Shown in pieces: positions 6,928 to 15,686 of a stretch of DNA of 48,440 nt. Under the pieces are notes generated by a model, which was not told the origin of the DNA, did no database searches, and saw nothing but the letters and a program-made list of their open reading frames with translations. The DNA is from DAIDKA01 sp035943195 (GTDB taxonomy: Bacteria; Pseudomonadota; Gammaproteobacteria; Steroidobacterales; Steroidobacteraceae), in contig DASZCK010000180.1 of NCBI GenBank assembly GCA_035943195.1, forward strand, positions 1-48,440, in the 5' to 3' direction. Within the stretch, counting starts at the first letter, position 1. Every line of letters starts with the position of its first letter. A program made the position numbers and the translations under genes.

Positions 6928-8817
6928 ATGCTACGGCAAGGTAAATGGGTTCGGCGACTGGTGACCGGGGTCGGCTTGCTGCTGGCGTTCGTCGCAGGTG
7001 CGCAGACCGTGCCGCCGGCAGTGCCGGCCGATGAGGTCTTCACCGATGCGCAGATAGGCCATGCGCTGTCACCGCCAACCCCCAATGTGGGCCGCACCGA
7101 GCCCAGTGCGGCCAATGCGCCCCCGGATGACGGACAGTGGACGATGCCTTCCAAGAACTACGCGTCCACACGCTTTTCCACGCTGACGGAAATCACACCG
7201 CAGAATGTCGCGCACCTGACACCCGAGTTTTCGTTCTCGCTCGGGGTCAACAAGGGGCAGGAGGCGGCGCCCATCGTGGCGGACAACACGATGTACCTCC
7301 TCACCGCGTACCCGAATATCGTCTATGCCCTGGACCTGAGCGAGCCGGGCGCGCCGATGAAATGGTCCTTCAAACCCAAGCCACTGCCGGCCAGCCAGGG
7401 CGTCGCCTGCTGCGACGTCGTCAACCGGGGCGGCACGGTGGATCACGGCAAGTTCATCTTCAACACTCTCGACGGTCAGACCATCGCCCTTGATGTCAAG
7501 ACCGGCAAGCCCATCTGGCGCACGCGCATGGGCAATATCAATATCGGCGAAACACTGACGATGGCGCCGCTGGTGGCGGCGGGCAAGGTATTCGTGGGCG
7601 ACTCCGGCGGTGAGCTCGGGGTGCGCGGGTGGATTGCAGCGCTCGATGAAGACACGGGCAAGCTCCTCTGGCGCGCCTACAACTCGGGGCCGGATGCAGA
7701 TGTGAAGATTGGTCCGAACTTTCATCCCTTCTATGCCAGCGCCAAGGGCACCAATCTTGGTGTGAGTACCTGGCCCGCGGATGCCTGGAAGATCGGCGGC
7801 GGAAACGTATGGGGGTGGGTCACTTTCGACCCGGAGCTGAACGCGCTCTATTACGGCAGTGGCAATCCCGGCCCCTGGAATGCCGACCAGCGTCCCGGCG
7901 ACAACAAATGGACCACCACGCTGTTCGCGCGCGACCCTGCCACCGGAGATGCGCACTGGGCGTACCAGATGAATCCCCACGACGAGCATGACTACGACGG
8001 AGTCAACGAGCAGATCCTGCTCGACATGCCCTTTGGCGGGAAGATGCGCAAGGTGCTCATTCACATGGACCGCAACGGCTACATCTACGTCGTAGACCGT
8101 CAAAGCGGCCAGGTCCTGTCGGCAGATCCCTATGGACCCGTGAACTCCTCAAAGGGCGTGGATCTGCAAACCGGGCGGCTCATCGTCAATCCCGACAAGG
8201 AAACCAAAGTCGGCCGGGAAGTACACGACATCTGCCCCACGGCCTCCGGTTCCAAGGACTGGAATCCCAGCAGTTTCAGCCCCGACACGGGACTGCTGTA
8301 CATCCCGCATGAAAACATGTGCATGGACTGGACCAACATGCAGGTGAACTACATCGTCGGCACGCCGTATGTCGGCGCCAATGTGCACATGAAACCGGGA
8401 CCCGGCGGCAACCGCGGCGAGCTGACCGCCTGGGATCCCGTGAACCGACGGCAGGCGTGGAGTGTGAAGGAGAAGTTCCCGATCTGGTCGGGCACGGCCG
8501 TCACTGCGGGCAATCTGGTGTTCTACGGCACGCTGGACGGCTGGTTCAAGGCCGTGGATGCCCGCAGCGGCGCGGAGTTGTGGAAGTACAAGGTCGACAG
8601 CGGAATCATCGGCCAGCCGATCAGCTATCGCGGCCCGGACGGCCATCAGTACATCGCGGTGCTGTCCGGTGTCGGCGGGTGGTCCGGCGCCGTGGTTTCC
8701 GGGCCAGTCGATCCGCGCGACGGCTCAGCCGCTCTGGGCATGATCAACGCCATGTCGGACCTGCCCAAGTACACCACCGCCGGAGGAACGCTCTATGTCT
8801 TTGCACTCGCGCATTGA
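6928..8817 (+). CDS. xoxF: XoxF-like PQQ-dependent alcohol dehydrogenase, lanthanide type
   Basis: This is a 629-residue quinoprotein of the methanol/ethanol family. It has a Sec-type signal peptide (VRRLVTGVGLLLAFVAGAQT) and then beta-propeller repeats. The adjacent cysteines C161-C162 (GVACCDVVNRG) match the family disulfide over PQQ. The catalytic Asp355 sits in HDEHDYDG, and a second Asp357 two residues later marks lanthanide-dependent enzymes (calcium enzymes have Ala or similar there). No cytochrome domain is fused. It oxidises a primary alcohol in the periplasm. It is followed by a cytochrome c and a XoxJ-like gene, the xoxF-xoxG-xoxJ order. Whether methanol or a longer alcohol is the substrate cannot be read from sequence; no PQQ biosynthesis genes are in the window. 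Confidence 0.9.
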   Translation: MLRQGKWVRRLVTGVGLLLAFVAGAQTVPPAVPADEVFTDAQIGHALSPPTPNVGRTEPSAANAPPDDGQWTMPSKNYASTRFSTLTEITPQNVAHLTPEFSFSLGVNKGQEAAPIVADNTMYLLTAYPNIVYALDLSEPGAPMKWSFKPKPLPASQGVACCDVVNRGGTVDHGKFIFNTLDGQTIALDVKTGKPIWRTRMGNINIGETLTMAPLVAAGKVFVGDSGGELGVRGWIAALDEDTGKLLWRAYNSGPDADVKIGPNFHPFYASAKGTNLGVSTWPADAWKIGGGNVWGWVTFDPELNALYYGSGNPGPWNADQRPGDNKWTTTLFARDPATGDAHWAYQMNPHDEHDYDGVNEQILLDMPFGGKMRKVLIHMDRNGYIYVVDRQSGQVLSADPYGPVNSSKGVDLQTGRLIVNPDKETKVGREVHDICPTASGSKDWNPSSFSPDTGLLYIPHENMCMDWTNMQVNYIVGTPYVGANVHMKPGPGGNRGELTAWDPVNRRQAWSVKEKFPIWSGTAVTAGNLVFYGTLDGWFKAVDARSGAELWKYKVDSGIIGQPISYRGPDGHQYIAVLSGVGGWSGAVVSGPVDPRDGSAALGMINAMSDLPKYTTAGGTLYVFALAH

Positions 8818-9394
8818 AATTCTCCTGGCGATGGCGGTACTGCTGAGCGGGTGCACTGATCAGTCACAGCAGCGCGCAGCGCAGGGCGCACAGCCTGCCA
8901 CTCCGACCGCAAGCGCTCCGGATGGGGCCGTCATCGCCAGCGCCCTTGCTCCGGGACTCGACCACAGCGTCTACACCGTCGACCCCAGGGCCAAGCCCTA
9001 CTACGATAATCCCGTGGCTGTGGCAGCCGGAATGCGCCTGTTTGGTCAGTACAACTGTTCGGGCTGCCATTCCAATGGCGGTGGCGGCATGGCGCCTGCG
9101 CTGATGGACGATGAGTGGATCTACGGCGATCGATTGGAGCAGATACACCAGACTCTGGTCGAGGGCCGCCCCAATGGCATGCCTGCCTGGGGTAACAAGA
9201 TTCCCGATGAGCAGCTGTGGCAGCTGTCGGCGTACGTACGGTCCATGTCACTGCCGCAGACGCTCGCGGCTCAATCGGGCGGCACGCCCTCGCAGACGCC
9301 GGCAGCGGTGCCGGCGAGCGTGGATCAAGATCCCGGCTGGTCGCCCACGTCCGTCATCACCAACGACTACACGCATACCCCGGGGGCCCAATAG
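8795..9394 (+). CDS. Lipoprotein cytochrome c, electron acceptor of the dehydrogenase (XoxG-like position)
   Basis: This 199-residue c-type cytochrome has a lipoprotein signal ending LLSGC (Cys20). One heme site is CSGCH at 88-92, and a probable axial Met129 lies in GMPAWG. The N-terminal linker is Ala/Pro/Thr-rich, and the C-terminal tail is again Pro/Thr-rich. It overlaps the dehydrogenase gene by 23 bases. It would be anchored to a membrane facing the periplasm and carry electrons from the PQQ enzyme to the cytochrome domain of CoxB. It takes the place of xoxG in a xoxFGJ cluster, but it is a lipoprotein; equivalence to XoxG is positional. Confidence 0.88.
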   Translation: MSLHSRIEILLAMAVLLSGCTDQSQQRAAQGAQPATPTASAPDGAVIASALAPGLDHSVYTVDPRAKPYYDNPVAVAAGMRLFGQYNCSGCHSNGGGGMAPALMDDEWIYGDRLEQIHQTLVEGRPNGMPAWGNKIPDEQLWQLSAYVRSMSLPQTLAAQSGGTPSQTPAAVPASVDQDPGWSPTSVITNDYTHTPGAQ

Positions 9395-10183
9395 GTGCGC
9401 GTCATGCGCCTAGCCTTGCTAGCCCTGGTGATGATCCTGCCCGTCGCGGCACACGGCCTGACTGTATGCGCCGATCCGAACAACATGCCGTTCTCGAATC
9501 ACCGCGAACAGGGTTTCGAAAACCATCTGGCGCAGCTCATCGCCCGTCAGCTGCACACCACGGTACGCTATGAATGGTGGGCGCAGCGACGCGGCTTCGC
9601 ACGCCAGACGCTCGCGCAATCGCGGTGTGATATCTGGCCTGGGGTTGCAGCGGGTCTACAGGGCATGGCGACCACCGAACCGTATTACCGATCCACATAC
9701 GTCTTCGCCAGCCGCCAGGCGGCTGATCTGTCGGGACTTTCGCTAGACGACCCGCGCCTGCGGACGCAGCTGGTCGGAGTCGAGCTGATCGGCGATGACG
9801 GCGCGAATACGCCGCCGGCCAGCGCCCTGGCGACTCGTGGCATCACTGGCAATGTCCGTGGCTTCACGGTGTATGGGGACTATCGCCAACCGAACCCGCC
9901 GACCGCGATTCTGGATGCCTTGGCGCACAACGCCATACAAGTGGCCCTGGTCTGGGGCCCTCTAGCAGGATTTTACGCCGAGCACTCCGCCGTGCCGCTG
10001 CGGTTACAACCGATCACAGACGGGGGCGGAGCCGGTGAACCCATGGCCTTTTCGATTTCAGTGGGCGTGCGCCGGGGCGACCCGGAGCTCCTGGCCAAAA
10101 TCAATGAAGTCCTGCATGAGCAGGCACCTGCGATCAGAAGTCTGCTGCGACGCTACGGTGTGCCGCTGCTCGGCACTCCCTGA
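9395..10183 (+). CDS. xoxJ: XoxJ/MxaJ-like periplasmic substrate-binding-fold protein
   Basis: This 262-residue exported protein has a signal peptide MRLALLALVMILPVAAHG. It has the family opening TVCADPNNMPFSN...GFEN and an ABC-type binding-protein fold with ARQTLAQSRCDIWPGV and PYYRSTYVF. Such proteins are encoded beside PQQ dehydrogenases and are thought to help activate the enzyme. A GTG directly follows the stop of the cytochrome gene; an ATG three codons on is an alternative start. It ends the operon; its last 31 bases overlap the convergent SDR gene. Confidence 0.87.
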   Translation: MRVMRLALLALVMILPVAAHGLTVCADPNNMPFSNHREQGFENHLAQLIARQLHTTVRYEWWAQRRGFARQTLAQSRCDIWPGVAAGLQGMATTEPYYRSTYVFASRQAADLSGLSLDDPRLRTQLVGVELIGDDGANTPPASALATRGITGNVRGFTVYGDYRQPNPPTAILDALAHNAIQVALVWGPLAGFYAEHSAVPLRLQPITDGGGAGEPMAFSISVGVRRGDPELLAKINEVLHEQAPAIRSLLRRYGVPLLGTP

Positions 10184-10833
10184 GGTCGAGCTCGCGACTT
10201 GCAACCGGGCACATGCAACCTATTGGCGACTTCAGCCAGGCCGTCGAGCCTCCCTTCGGTCATCGCCTCAAAGCCGAGTCTCGCGACTGCCGCCGCCAGC
10301 TCCTCAGGTGCATCGCTCTCCGTGGCACTCGGTATCAGACTGGTGACCGTGACTCCCGTGTCTTTCAGTTCATTGCCGAGGGCCATCGCAAAAGAGTCCA
10401 GGAAGGTCTTCGAGACGTTATAGACAGCCCGGAACGCATCCGGCATCAGGCTGGCGACCGAGCCCGTGATCAGAATTCGTCCCCGACCTCGGGAACGCAT
10501 ACCGGCCGCCACGGCGAATACCAGGCGCACGGTGCCATCGATGTTCGTGTGGATGACGCGCACGCCATCGGCAAACAGATAATCCACCGGCCGCTCTCCC
10601 GAAGCGATCACCGCCAAGAGTGAAGCGATGCCACCGGCGGTCGCCAGATCGCATTGGACCGGCGTGCAGCTGAGGCCGTTCTGCCCAAGTTCCCGGGCGG
10701 TGTCATGGATCAGAGCCTCATCGGCGACTACGATCAGCTCGAATCCCTGGCGTGCGCACAGCCGAGCGACTTCCAAGCCGATACCGGTGCATGCTCCGGT
10801 CACGACGGCCAGCTTACGACGCATGACATTCAT
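10153..10833 (-). CDS. SDR-like protein with deleted NAG region
   Basis: This 226-residue short-chain dehydrogenase-like protein keeps the nucleotide-binding TGACTGIG near residues 11-18, the TGSVAS serine strand and the catalytic YNVSK. Between VDYLFA and HTNIDGT, where classical members have the Asn-Ala-Gly motif and about 20 further residues, it has only DGVRVI. The frame is open, so this is an in-frame loss and not a frameshift. Activity is doubtful. I took the ATG at 10831-10833; another ATG lies three codons on, and neither has a strong ribosome site. The 3' end overlaps xoxJ tail to tail. Confidence 0.7.
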   Translation of the reverse strand: MNVMRRKLAVVTGACTGIGLEVARLCARQGFELIVVADEALIHDTARELGQNGLSCTPVQCDLATAGGIASLLAVIASGERPVDYLFADGVRVIHTNIDGTVRLVFAVAAGMRSRGRGRILITGSVASLMPDAFRAVYNVSKTFLDSFAMALGNELKDTGVTVTSLIPSATESDAPEELAAAVARLGFEAMTEGRLDGLAEVANRLHVPGCKSRARPQGVPSSGTP

Positions 10834-11016
10834 TGGCACTATCAAAGCCCCACGGGCCGCCAATGACCAGTGGCCGCCGCGCTGTATGCGCGCCAGACAG
10901 GACTGACGCACCACCGTACGAGGTTTACCTACAGCGGGACTGACCGGCAGTGCAATTGCGTACCGTGCACAGACGGAAGAAGCTCCTGCCAACACCTCTC
11001 CGGAGCATTAGTAGTA

Positions 11017-11289
11017 GTGACGCTTGCCATTGACCTCATCGGCTGGGGAAGTTCAGTCGTGCTGCTCACGACCCTTGGCCGGCAGGTCTATACCCAGTGG
11101 AAATCAAAGGCCACGCAGGGCGTATCGCGGTGGCTGTTCATCGGCCAGGTCACCGCTTCCACCGGTTACGTCGTGTACAGCGTCTTGCTGCACAACTGGG
11201 TGTTCATGGCCTCGAATGTTGCCCTGCTGGGTACCGCACTCGTGGGGGAGGCGCTGTTCCTGCGAAATCGGCGCCTGCAGCAGCGCTGA
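11017..11289 (+). CDS. PQ-loop / SemiSWEET-like membrane protein
   Basis: This 90-residue protein has three hydrophobic segments with a topology like SemiSWEET or PQ-loop half-transporters. The first helix (DLIGWGSSVVLLTTLGRQVY) is followed by QWKSKATQGVSRWLFIGQ, which resembles the PQ-loop region, then two more helices and a basic tail. SemiSWEETs move sugars as dimers; other members are uncharacterised. I chose GTG 11017 with CCGGAG upstream, because the sequence before it is not hydrophobic and looks non-coding. It converges on the ferritin-like gene with no gap. Confidence 0.65.
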   Translation: MTLAIDLIGWGSSVVLLTTLGRQVYTQWKSKATQGVSRWLFIGQVTASTGYVVYSVLLHNWVFMASNVALLGTALVGEALFLRNRRLQQR

Positions 11290-11859
11290 CTATTCGTCCA
11301 ACATCGGGTGACCCTGGTGGGCCACCAGGAGGTCGTGCATGTCGTTGGCATGCTCCTCCTCAACCGCCAGGATTCCCACCAGCATGTGGCGGGTGGTGGG
11401 ATCGGAATCACCGAAATATCGGATCAACTCACGATAGTGATCGACCGCGATCCGTTCGGCGATCAGGTTCTCCCTGATCATATCGATCAGTGTCTGAGCG
11501 GATCCGTATTCAGATGCCGAACGGGTCTCCAATCCCTTCGGATCGAAATTCGGCGTGCCGCCCAGTTGGTTGATGCGTTCGGCAACACTGAGCATGTGCG
11601 CCCGTTCCTCATCCGCATGTTGCTGGAATTCGGCCTTGACGCTTTCGCTGGCAATCCCGGCCGCGGTCACCGCGTGCATGGTGTAGCGCAGGACGCAGAC
11701 TATCTCCGTGGCGAGAACGCTTTGCAGGATCTCGATCGTCTTCTTGACGTCGCCCTCGTAAGTGAAGGTGACATTACCCGCCCCGATGTTCTTGCGGGCG
11801 CGTTCGCGCAGCGTCTTGATGTCGCTGAGAAAAGGCTGGGAGCTCGTGGATTCTTTCAT
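11290..11859 (-). CDS. Ferritin-like (bacterioferritin-type) protein
   Basis: This 189-residue four-helix protein has a ferritin-like carboxylate pattern: TEIVCVLRY, then ADEERAHM (Glu-x2-His), LIAERIAVDHYRELI and VEEEHANDM (Glu-x2-His). These would ligate a di-iron centre. Related bacterioferritin and DPS-like proteins store iron or protect against peroxide in the cytoplasm. The gene starts five bases after the kinase gene on the same strand, so the two are probably co-transcribed. I cannot tell whether it assembles as a cage. Confidence 0.85.
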   Translation of the reverse strand: MKESTSSQPFLSDIKTLRERARKNIGAGNVTFTYEGDVKKTIEILQSVLATEIVCVLRYTMHAVTAAGIASESVKAEFQQHADEERAHMLSVAERINQLGGTPNFDPKGLETRSASEYGSAQTLIDMIRENLIAERIAVDHYRELIRYFGDSDPTTRHMLVGILAVEEEHANDMHDLLVAHQGHPMLDE

Positions 11860-11864
11860 ATGCT

Positions 11865-13997
11865 TCAGTTCGACGCCGGTATGGTGACTTGGGTGACGGT
11901 ACGCTCTCCCAATGTGACGCCCTCGCCGGGTGAGTTGACGACCACATAGAAGGTCCGCGCGTAGTGCCGCCGTGGATTCTCCACTATCGGCACCAGCAGG
12001 CGGGTCTGCGGGGTGCCGGGCGCGATGTACTCGGTTCGAAACTTCACGGGCATGAAGTCCTGTCCGGGTCGTGCCGTTCCGGGTTCGGTGGACCAGGTGA
12101 AGCTGACTTCCTGTCGGGAGCCATGTCGACGACTGACGACGATACTGGCAACCGGCTGCATCGGGGCCAGGTCCACCGTGTTCGCTGCGAGCTCGATGCG
12201 TGCGGGCTGTTGAGAGTCGCTAGGGGATTGCGTGGCAGTGTGCACCGCCGCCCTGGCGGTCGAACCTGGCACTGCTTCGGCGAGGGGGTCCGGTGCGGGT
12301 GCGACCGAGGCGGTTGCCGCTGGAGCCGGGACCTGGCGGGACGCGACCGGTGGTGCCTGCGGGGCAACGGCGGCCGATCCCGGGCGCACGGCGCTCGGCG
12401 CGACGTTGCCGAGGATGGATTGCGTGTCCAGCCAACCGTATTGGTTCTGTGTCCACCAGCAGACGCCCGCGACGATGGCGATCAGGGCCGTGACCACCGG
12501 AGGCCCAACACGTCGCGGCGGCGGCCGCTCACTCATGATGTTGAACAACGACGGCAAGCGCGGCGGCAGGGGCGGCAAATCGAGCCGGTCGAGCCAGGCT
12601 TGCATGTCGGCTGGGCGAACGCGCGGGTCGAAACTCAGGGCGGCCTTGAGCGCGCGCCACTCGCGCAGCTTGAGGTGGTCGGGGCGTCGAGGACTCTGGC
12701 GGGCCTTACGGGCTGCCAGGGCGTTGCGGCCCTTGAACGGGTGCTCGCCCGTCAACAGGACATAGCTGATGCAGGCCATGGCATAGACATCGTCCTCGGT
12801 CGTCGGTCCCTTACCCTCCAATTGCTCGCAACTGGCATAGGAGGGGGTGGCGACGGTGGTCCGAAACGCCGTATCGCCCATGGCGTCCATGGATTGAATC
12901 CGATTGGTGCGGTAGGCGGCGCCGAAATCGAGCACCCGTATGTCGCCCCACTCAGTGATGAAAATATTGGCGGGATTCAGATCCCCGTGCACAATGCCCT
13001 TGGAATGAGCATAGGCCACGGCCGCGGCGGCTTGCTGAATGATGCTCAACGCATAGGGCCGGTACAGAGTCTTGGACTGCTGCTCGCCGATCACCCGACC
13101 GAGCGACGCGCCGTTGAGTTGCTCCATCGTAAAGAATGACAGGTCGCCGTCCTGGTCGAATTCATGGACGCGCACGATGTTCGGATGCGACAGCGACTGC
13201 AGGCACTGGAACTCGCCGCGCAGTTCGGTCAGCAGGCCGGGGCGCCGCACCACCTCGGTATGCAGCACTTTGAGTGCGATGCGTTGTTCGGCGGGAATAT
13301 AGTCCGGCCGAAATAGGTCGGTCGCGGCGTATACCGTGCCCATTCCGCCACGTCCCAGGATGCCATCGATGCGGTAGCGGTTTCGCAGTACCTCGTTGAC
13401 CGCGATGGTGCGCTTCGCGCCAGGCGGTGGGGCGGTCGCGGCCTGCGCCGTGGCAGCTGGCGCCGATCGTGCGGGGGAGGGTGCGGGTCTTGGCGGTGGC
13501 GTTTTCACGGCCGCGGGAGCCGGCGCCGGAATTGCAGACGTGGACGCTGGCTGAGCAGGCGCTGGCCGCGCTTGCGCTGCCAATGGTGGAGCTGCCTTGG
13601 GCGGCGCGGCTGGGGCGGGAGCTGGGGGAGGAGCGGGTGGAACCGGCGGCGAAGCCTCGGCCGTGGGCGCCGCGGGCGCCAAAGGTTCCTGCCCCACCAG
13701 TTTCAGGCTCTCAAAGTCGTCCTTCTTGATGCGGTGCAATCGATAGTACTGGTCCACGAGTGCAAGCAGCTCCCAGCAAGCATCGGCATTGCCGGCAATC
13801 GACTCGCGCACGCCCTCAATCACGGTCTCACAATCACATTCGCCATGGGCCAGAGCTTCCAGCCACTGCTCAAAGGTCCAGATCTTGTCGCCTTGCGTCG
13901 GTTGAGTGGTCTCGATGTCCGTGAACCCCGGATCCGCCTCGCGCGCGCAGCCAGCGGCGGATCGGGAAAATTGCCTTTCCGCGAAATTGGTAGCCAT
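11865..13997 (-). CDS. Membrane Ser/Thr protein kinase with C-terminal Calx-beta-like domain
   Basis: This protein of about 710 residues starts with a short acidic helical segment (WLEALAHGECDCETVIEGV), then a long Pro/Ala-rich linker. A Hanks-type kinase domain follows (about 205-475): glycine loop LGRGGMGTVY, catalytic HGDLNPANIF near 336-345 (HGD in place of HRD, common in bacteria), and DFGAAY. One membrane helix is near 500-515 (VVTALIAIVAGVCWW). The final ~100 residues resemble a Calx-beta domain (VSFTWSTEPGTARPGQDFMP, then a terminal beta strand). The kinase would be cytoplasmic and the C-terminal domain periplasmic. ATG 13997 is preferred; an ATG 18 codons upstream is possible. It precedes the ferritin-like gene. 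Confidence 0.88.
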   Translation of the reverse strand: MATNFAERQFSRSAAGCAREADPGFTDIETTQPTQGDKIWTFEQWLEALAHGECDCETVIEGVRESIAGNADACWELLALVDQYYRLHRIKKDDFESLKLVGQEPLAPAAPTAEASPPVPPAPPPAPAPAAPPKAAPPLAAQARPAPAQPASTSAIPAPAPAAVKTPPPRPAPSPARSAPAATAQAATAPPPGAKRTIAVNEVLRNRYRIDGILGRGGMGTVYAATDLFRPDYIPAEQRIALKVLHTEVVRRPGLLTELRGEFQCLQSLSHPNIVRVHEFDQDGDLSFFTMEQLNGASLGRVIGEQQSKTLYRPYALSIIQQAAAAVAYAHSKGIVHGDLNPANIFITEWGDIRVLDFGAAYRTNRIQSMDAMGDTAFRTTVATPSYASCEQLEGKGPTTEDDVYAMACISYVLLTGEHPFKGRNALAARKARQSPRRPDHLKLREWRALKAALSFDPRVRPADMQAWLDRLDLPPLPPRLPSLFNIMSERPPPRRVGPPVVTALIAIVAGVCWWTQNQYGWLDTQSILGNVAPSAVRPGSAAVAPQAPPVASRQVPAPAATASVAPAPDPLAEAVPGSTARAAVHTATQSPSDSQQPARIELAANTVDLAPMQPVASIVVSRRHGSRQEVSFTWSTEPGTARPGQDFMPVKFRTEYIAPGTPQTRLLVPIVENPRRHYARTFYVVVNSPGEGVTLGERTVTQVTIPASN

Positions 13998-14114
13998 CCA
14001 GCCATATTGGCGTACCGGTGCCGCGACGCCACAGCAGGCCGGCGGATCCAACCGTCGGAATGCACCTACGACTCAAGTCCGGCAGTGCTATCGTTCGAGC
14101 TTCAGGAGAGGGCG

Positions 14115-15686
14115 TTGGCCACCAATAGTGAACCTTCGTTCGAGGACTATCGGCTCATCGCCGAGGGAAGCTACGACTGGGACTCGTGGATTCGCCCTGA
14201 TGAGACGCTGCAGTGGACGAGCAGGGCCGGAATGGCCATTTCCGGCTTCAGCGCGGCTGAATGCCGCGCCATGCTGCGCTTTCCCTGGCCCCTGGTGGCG
14301 AAAGACGATCACGTCACTTTTGAGCTCTTCGATCACCTGGTCGGAGAGCATCGTCCCGGCAACGACCTGCCGGTCCGATTCGTGCGCAAGGACGGATCGG
14401 TGATCTGGGTGACGTTGTCGTGGCAGCCCTTGCATGACGGTGCAGGCCAGTACCAGGGCATACGTCTGTCGATCCGTGACCGCAGCTGGAGCCTGCACAA
14501 TCGCTATCTGGATCACTTTCGGCCCGTCGCCATCGAATTGCTGGCGGAGATCATGCCGGCGGCGCGCGCGGGTGACATGCAACGCGTCTATCACCTGATG
14601 ACCGAACGGGCCTCGCGGGCACTGGGCGTGGAGCGGGTGGGTATCTGGTTCTTCGATGAAACGGGTCAATCGCTGGTGGCCGCCGACCGCTTCAGCAGTG
14701 TTGATTACCTGCATGTGGAGGGCGGCTCGCTGTCGTTGGCGAACTGTCCGCGATACCGGTCCGCGCTGACCGGAGATCATTTGGTTGTCGCCACCGACGC
14801 TGTCAATGACCCGGTCACGAGCGAACTCGCCGACTCGTATCTGCGCCCGCTGGGCATCGCCTCCATGCTGGATGCCCCCATCGTCCGAGGTGGCCGCACC
14901 ATCGGCGTGATCTGCCACGAACATGTCGGCAACACGCGCTCCTGGTACGAGACCGAACTGGCCTTCGTCGAAAGTCTGTCGGATTTTGTGACGCTGGCCT
15001 TGTATGCCTGCGAGGGCATGCAGCTGACTGAGCGCAATCGCATGCTGGCATCCATCGTCGAGGCCCTGCCGGACCCGGTCGTGACCGTCGGCCTGGACGG
15101 CAATCCCGTCTATATCAATCAAGCCGCTTACGCGACCCATGAACCCACGGCCGATGCGGGCATAGTCGAGTTCCACGATCAGCACATCTCCGAATCCTAT
15201 TCGCCCGAGGCATTGAAGTTTCGCAACGAAGTCATCGTGCCGTCAGCGCTACAGCATGGCCATTGGCGCGGAGAAGTGCGCCTGAAGACCACACAGGGGA
15301 CCGAGATTCCGGTGTGGCAGACCATGGTGGCGCACCGCAACCGGGCCGGAGAGCTCAAATTGCTGACCTCGATTCTGCGCGATCTTCGCGAACAGAAGGC
15401 GGTGGAGTCGCGACTGCGGGAAAGCCAAGCTGCGCTGCAGGCACTGAATCTGGAACTGGAGACCCGGGTCGCGGAACGCACTCATCGTCTCGAGCTCCTG
15501 AACAAGGAACTGGAGGCATTTTTCGCCGCAATTGCCCATGATCTCGCCGAGCCGCTGCTGTCAATCGACAGCGGTCAGGCCAGTGTGCCCAAGGAGGAAC
15601 TCACGAATTCAGTGCTGCGCATGCGCACCCTGATCCGGGGCCTGCTGGCACACTTGGCTCAAGCCCCGATGGGCCGCAGGCCCTGA
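14115..15686 (+). CDS. PAS-GAF-PAS sensor with phosphoacceptor helix but no ATPase domain
   Basis: This 523-residue cytoplasmic protein has a PAS domain (about 15-125, with VRKDGSVIWVTLSW), a GAF domain (about 145-300, VGIWFFDETGQSLVAADR), a second PAS (about 315-430), a coiled coil (ESQAALQALNLELETRVAER) and a HisKA-like helix with AHDLAEPLL near 475. It stops about 45 residues later with no N, G1 or G2 boxes, so no HATPase domain exists. Start TTG 14115 has AGGAG six bases upstream; the open frame further upstream is antisense to the kinase gene. Its last 28 bases overlap the convergent hybrid kinase gene. It may be a truncated kinase or a phosphotransfer or dominant-negative partner. Confidence 0.8.
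   Translation: MATNSEPSFEDYRLIAEGSYDWDSWIRPDETLQWTSRAGMAISGFSAAECRAMLRFPWPLVAKDDHVTFELFDHLVGEHRPGNDLPVRFVRKDGSVIWVTLSWQPLHDGAGQYQGIRLSIRDRSWSLHNRYLDHFRPVAIELLAEIMPAARAGDMQRVYHLMTERASRALGVERVGIWFFDETGQSLVAADRFSSVDYLHVEGGSLSLANCPRYRSALTGDHLVVATDAVNDPVTSELADSYLRPLGIASMLDAPIVRGGRTIGVICHEHVGNTRSWYETELAFVESLSDFVTLALYACEGMQLTERNRMLASIVEALPDPVVTVGLDGNPVYINQAAYATHEPTADAGIVEFHDQHISESYSPEALKFRNEVIVPSALQHGHWRGEVRLKTTQGTEIPVWQTMVAHRNRAGELKLLTSILRDLREQKAVESRLRESQAALQALNLELETRVAERTHRLELLNKELEAFFAAIAHDLAEPLLSIDSGQASVPKEELTNSVLRMRTLIRGLLAHLAQAPMGRRP

Noticed and set aside
12960..13000. HGD in place of HRD in the kinase as a sign of inactivity
   Set aside because: The catalytic Asp, Asn and DFG are intact, and HGD occurs in active bacterial kinases.
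13572..14114. Long plus-strand open frame upstream of the PAS-GAF sensor
   Set aside because: It is antisense to the kinase Pro/Ala-rich linker. Its GC-rich composition keeps the frame open; the sensor start at TTG 14115 has a ribosome site.
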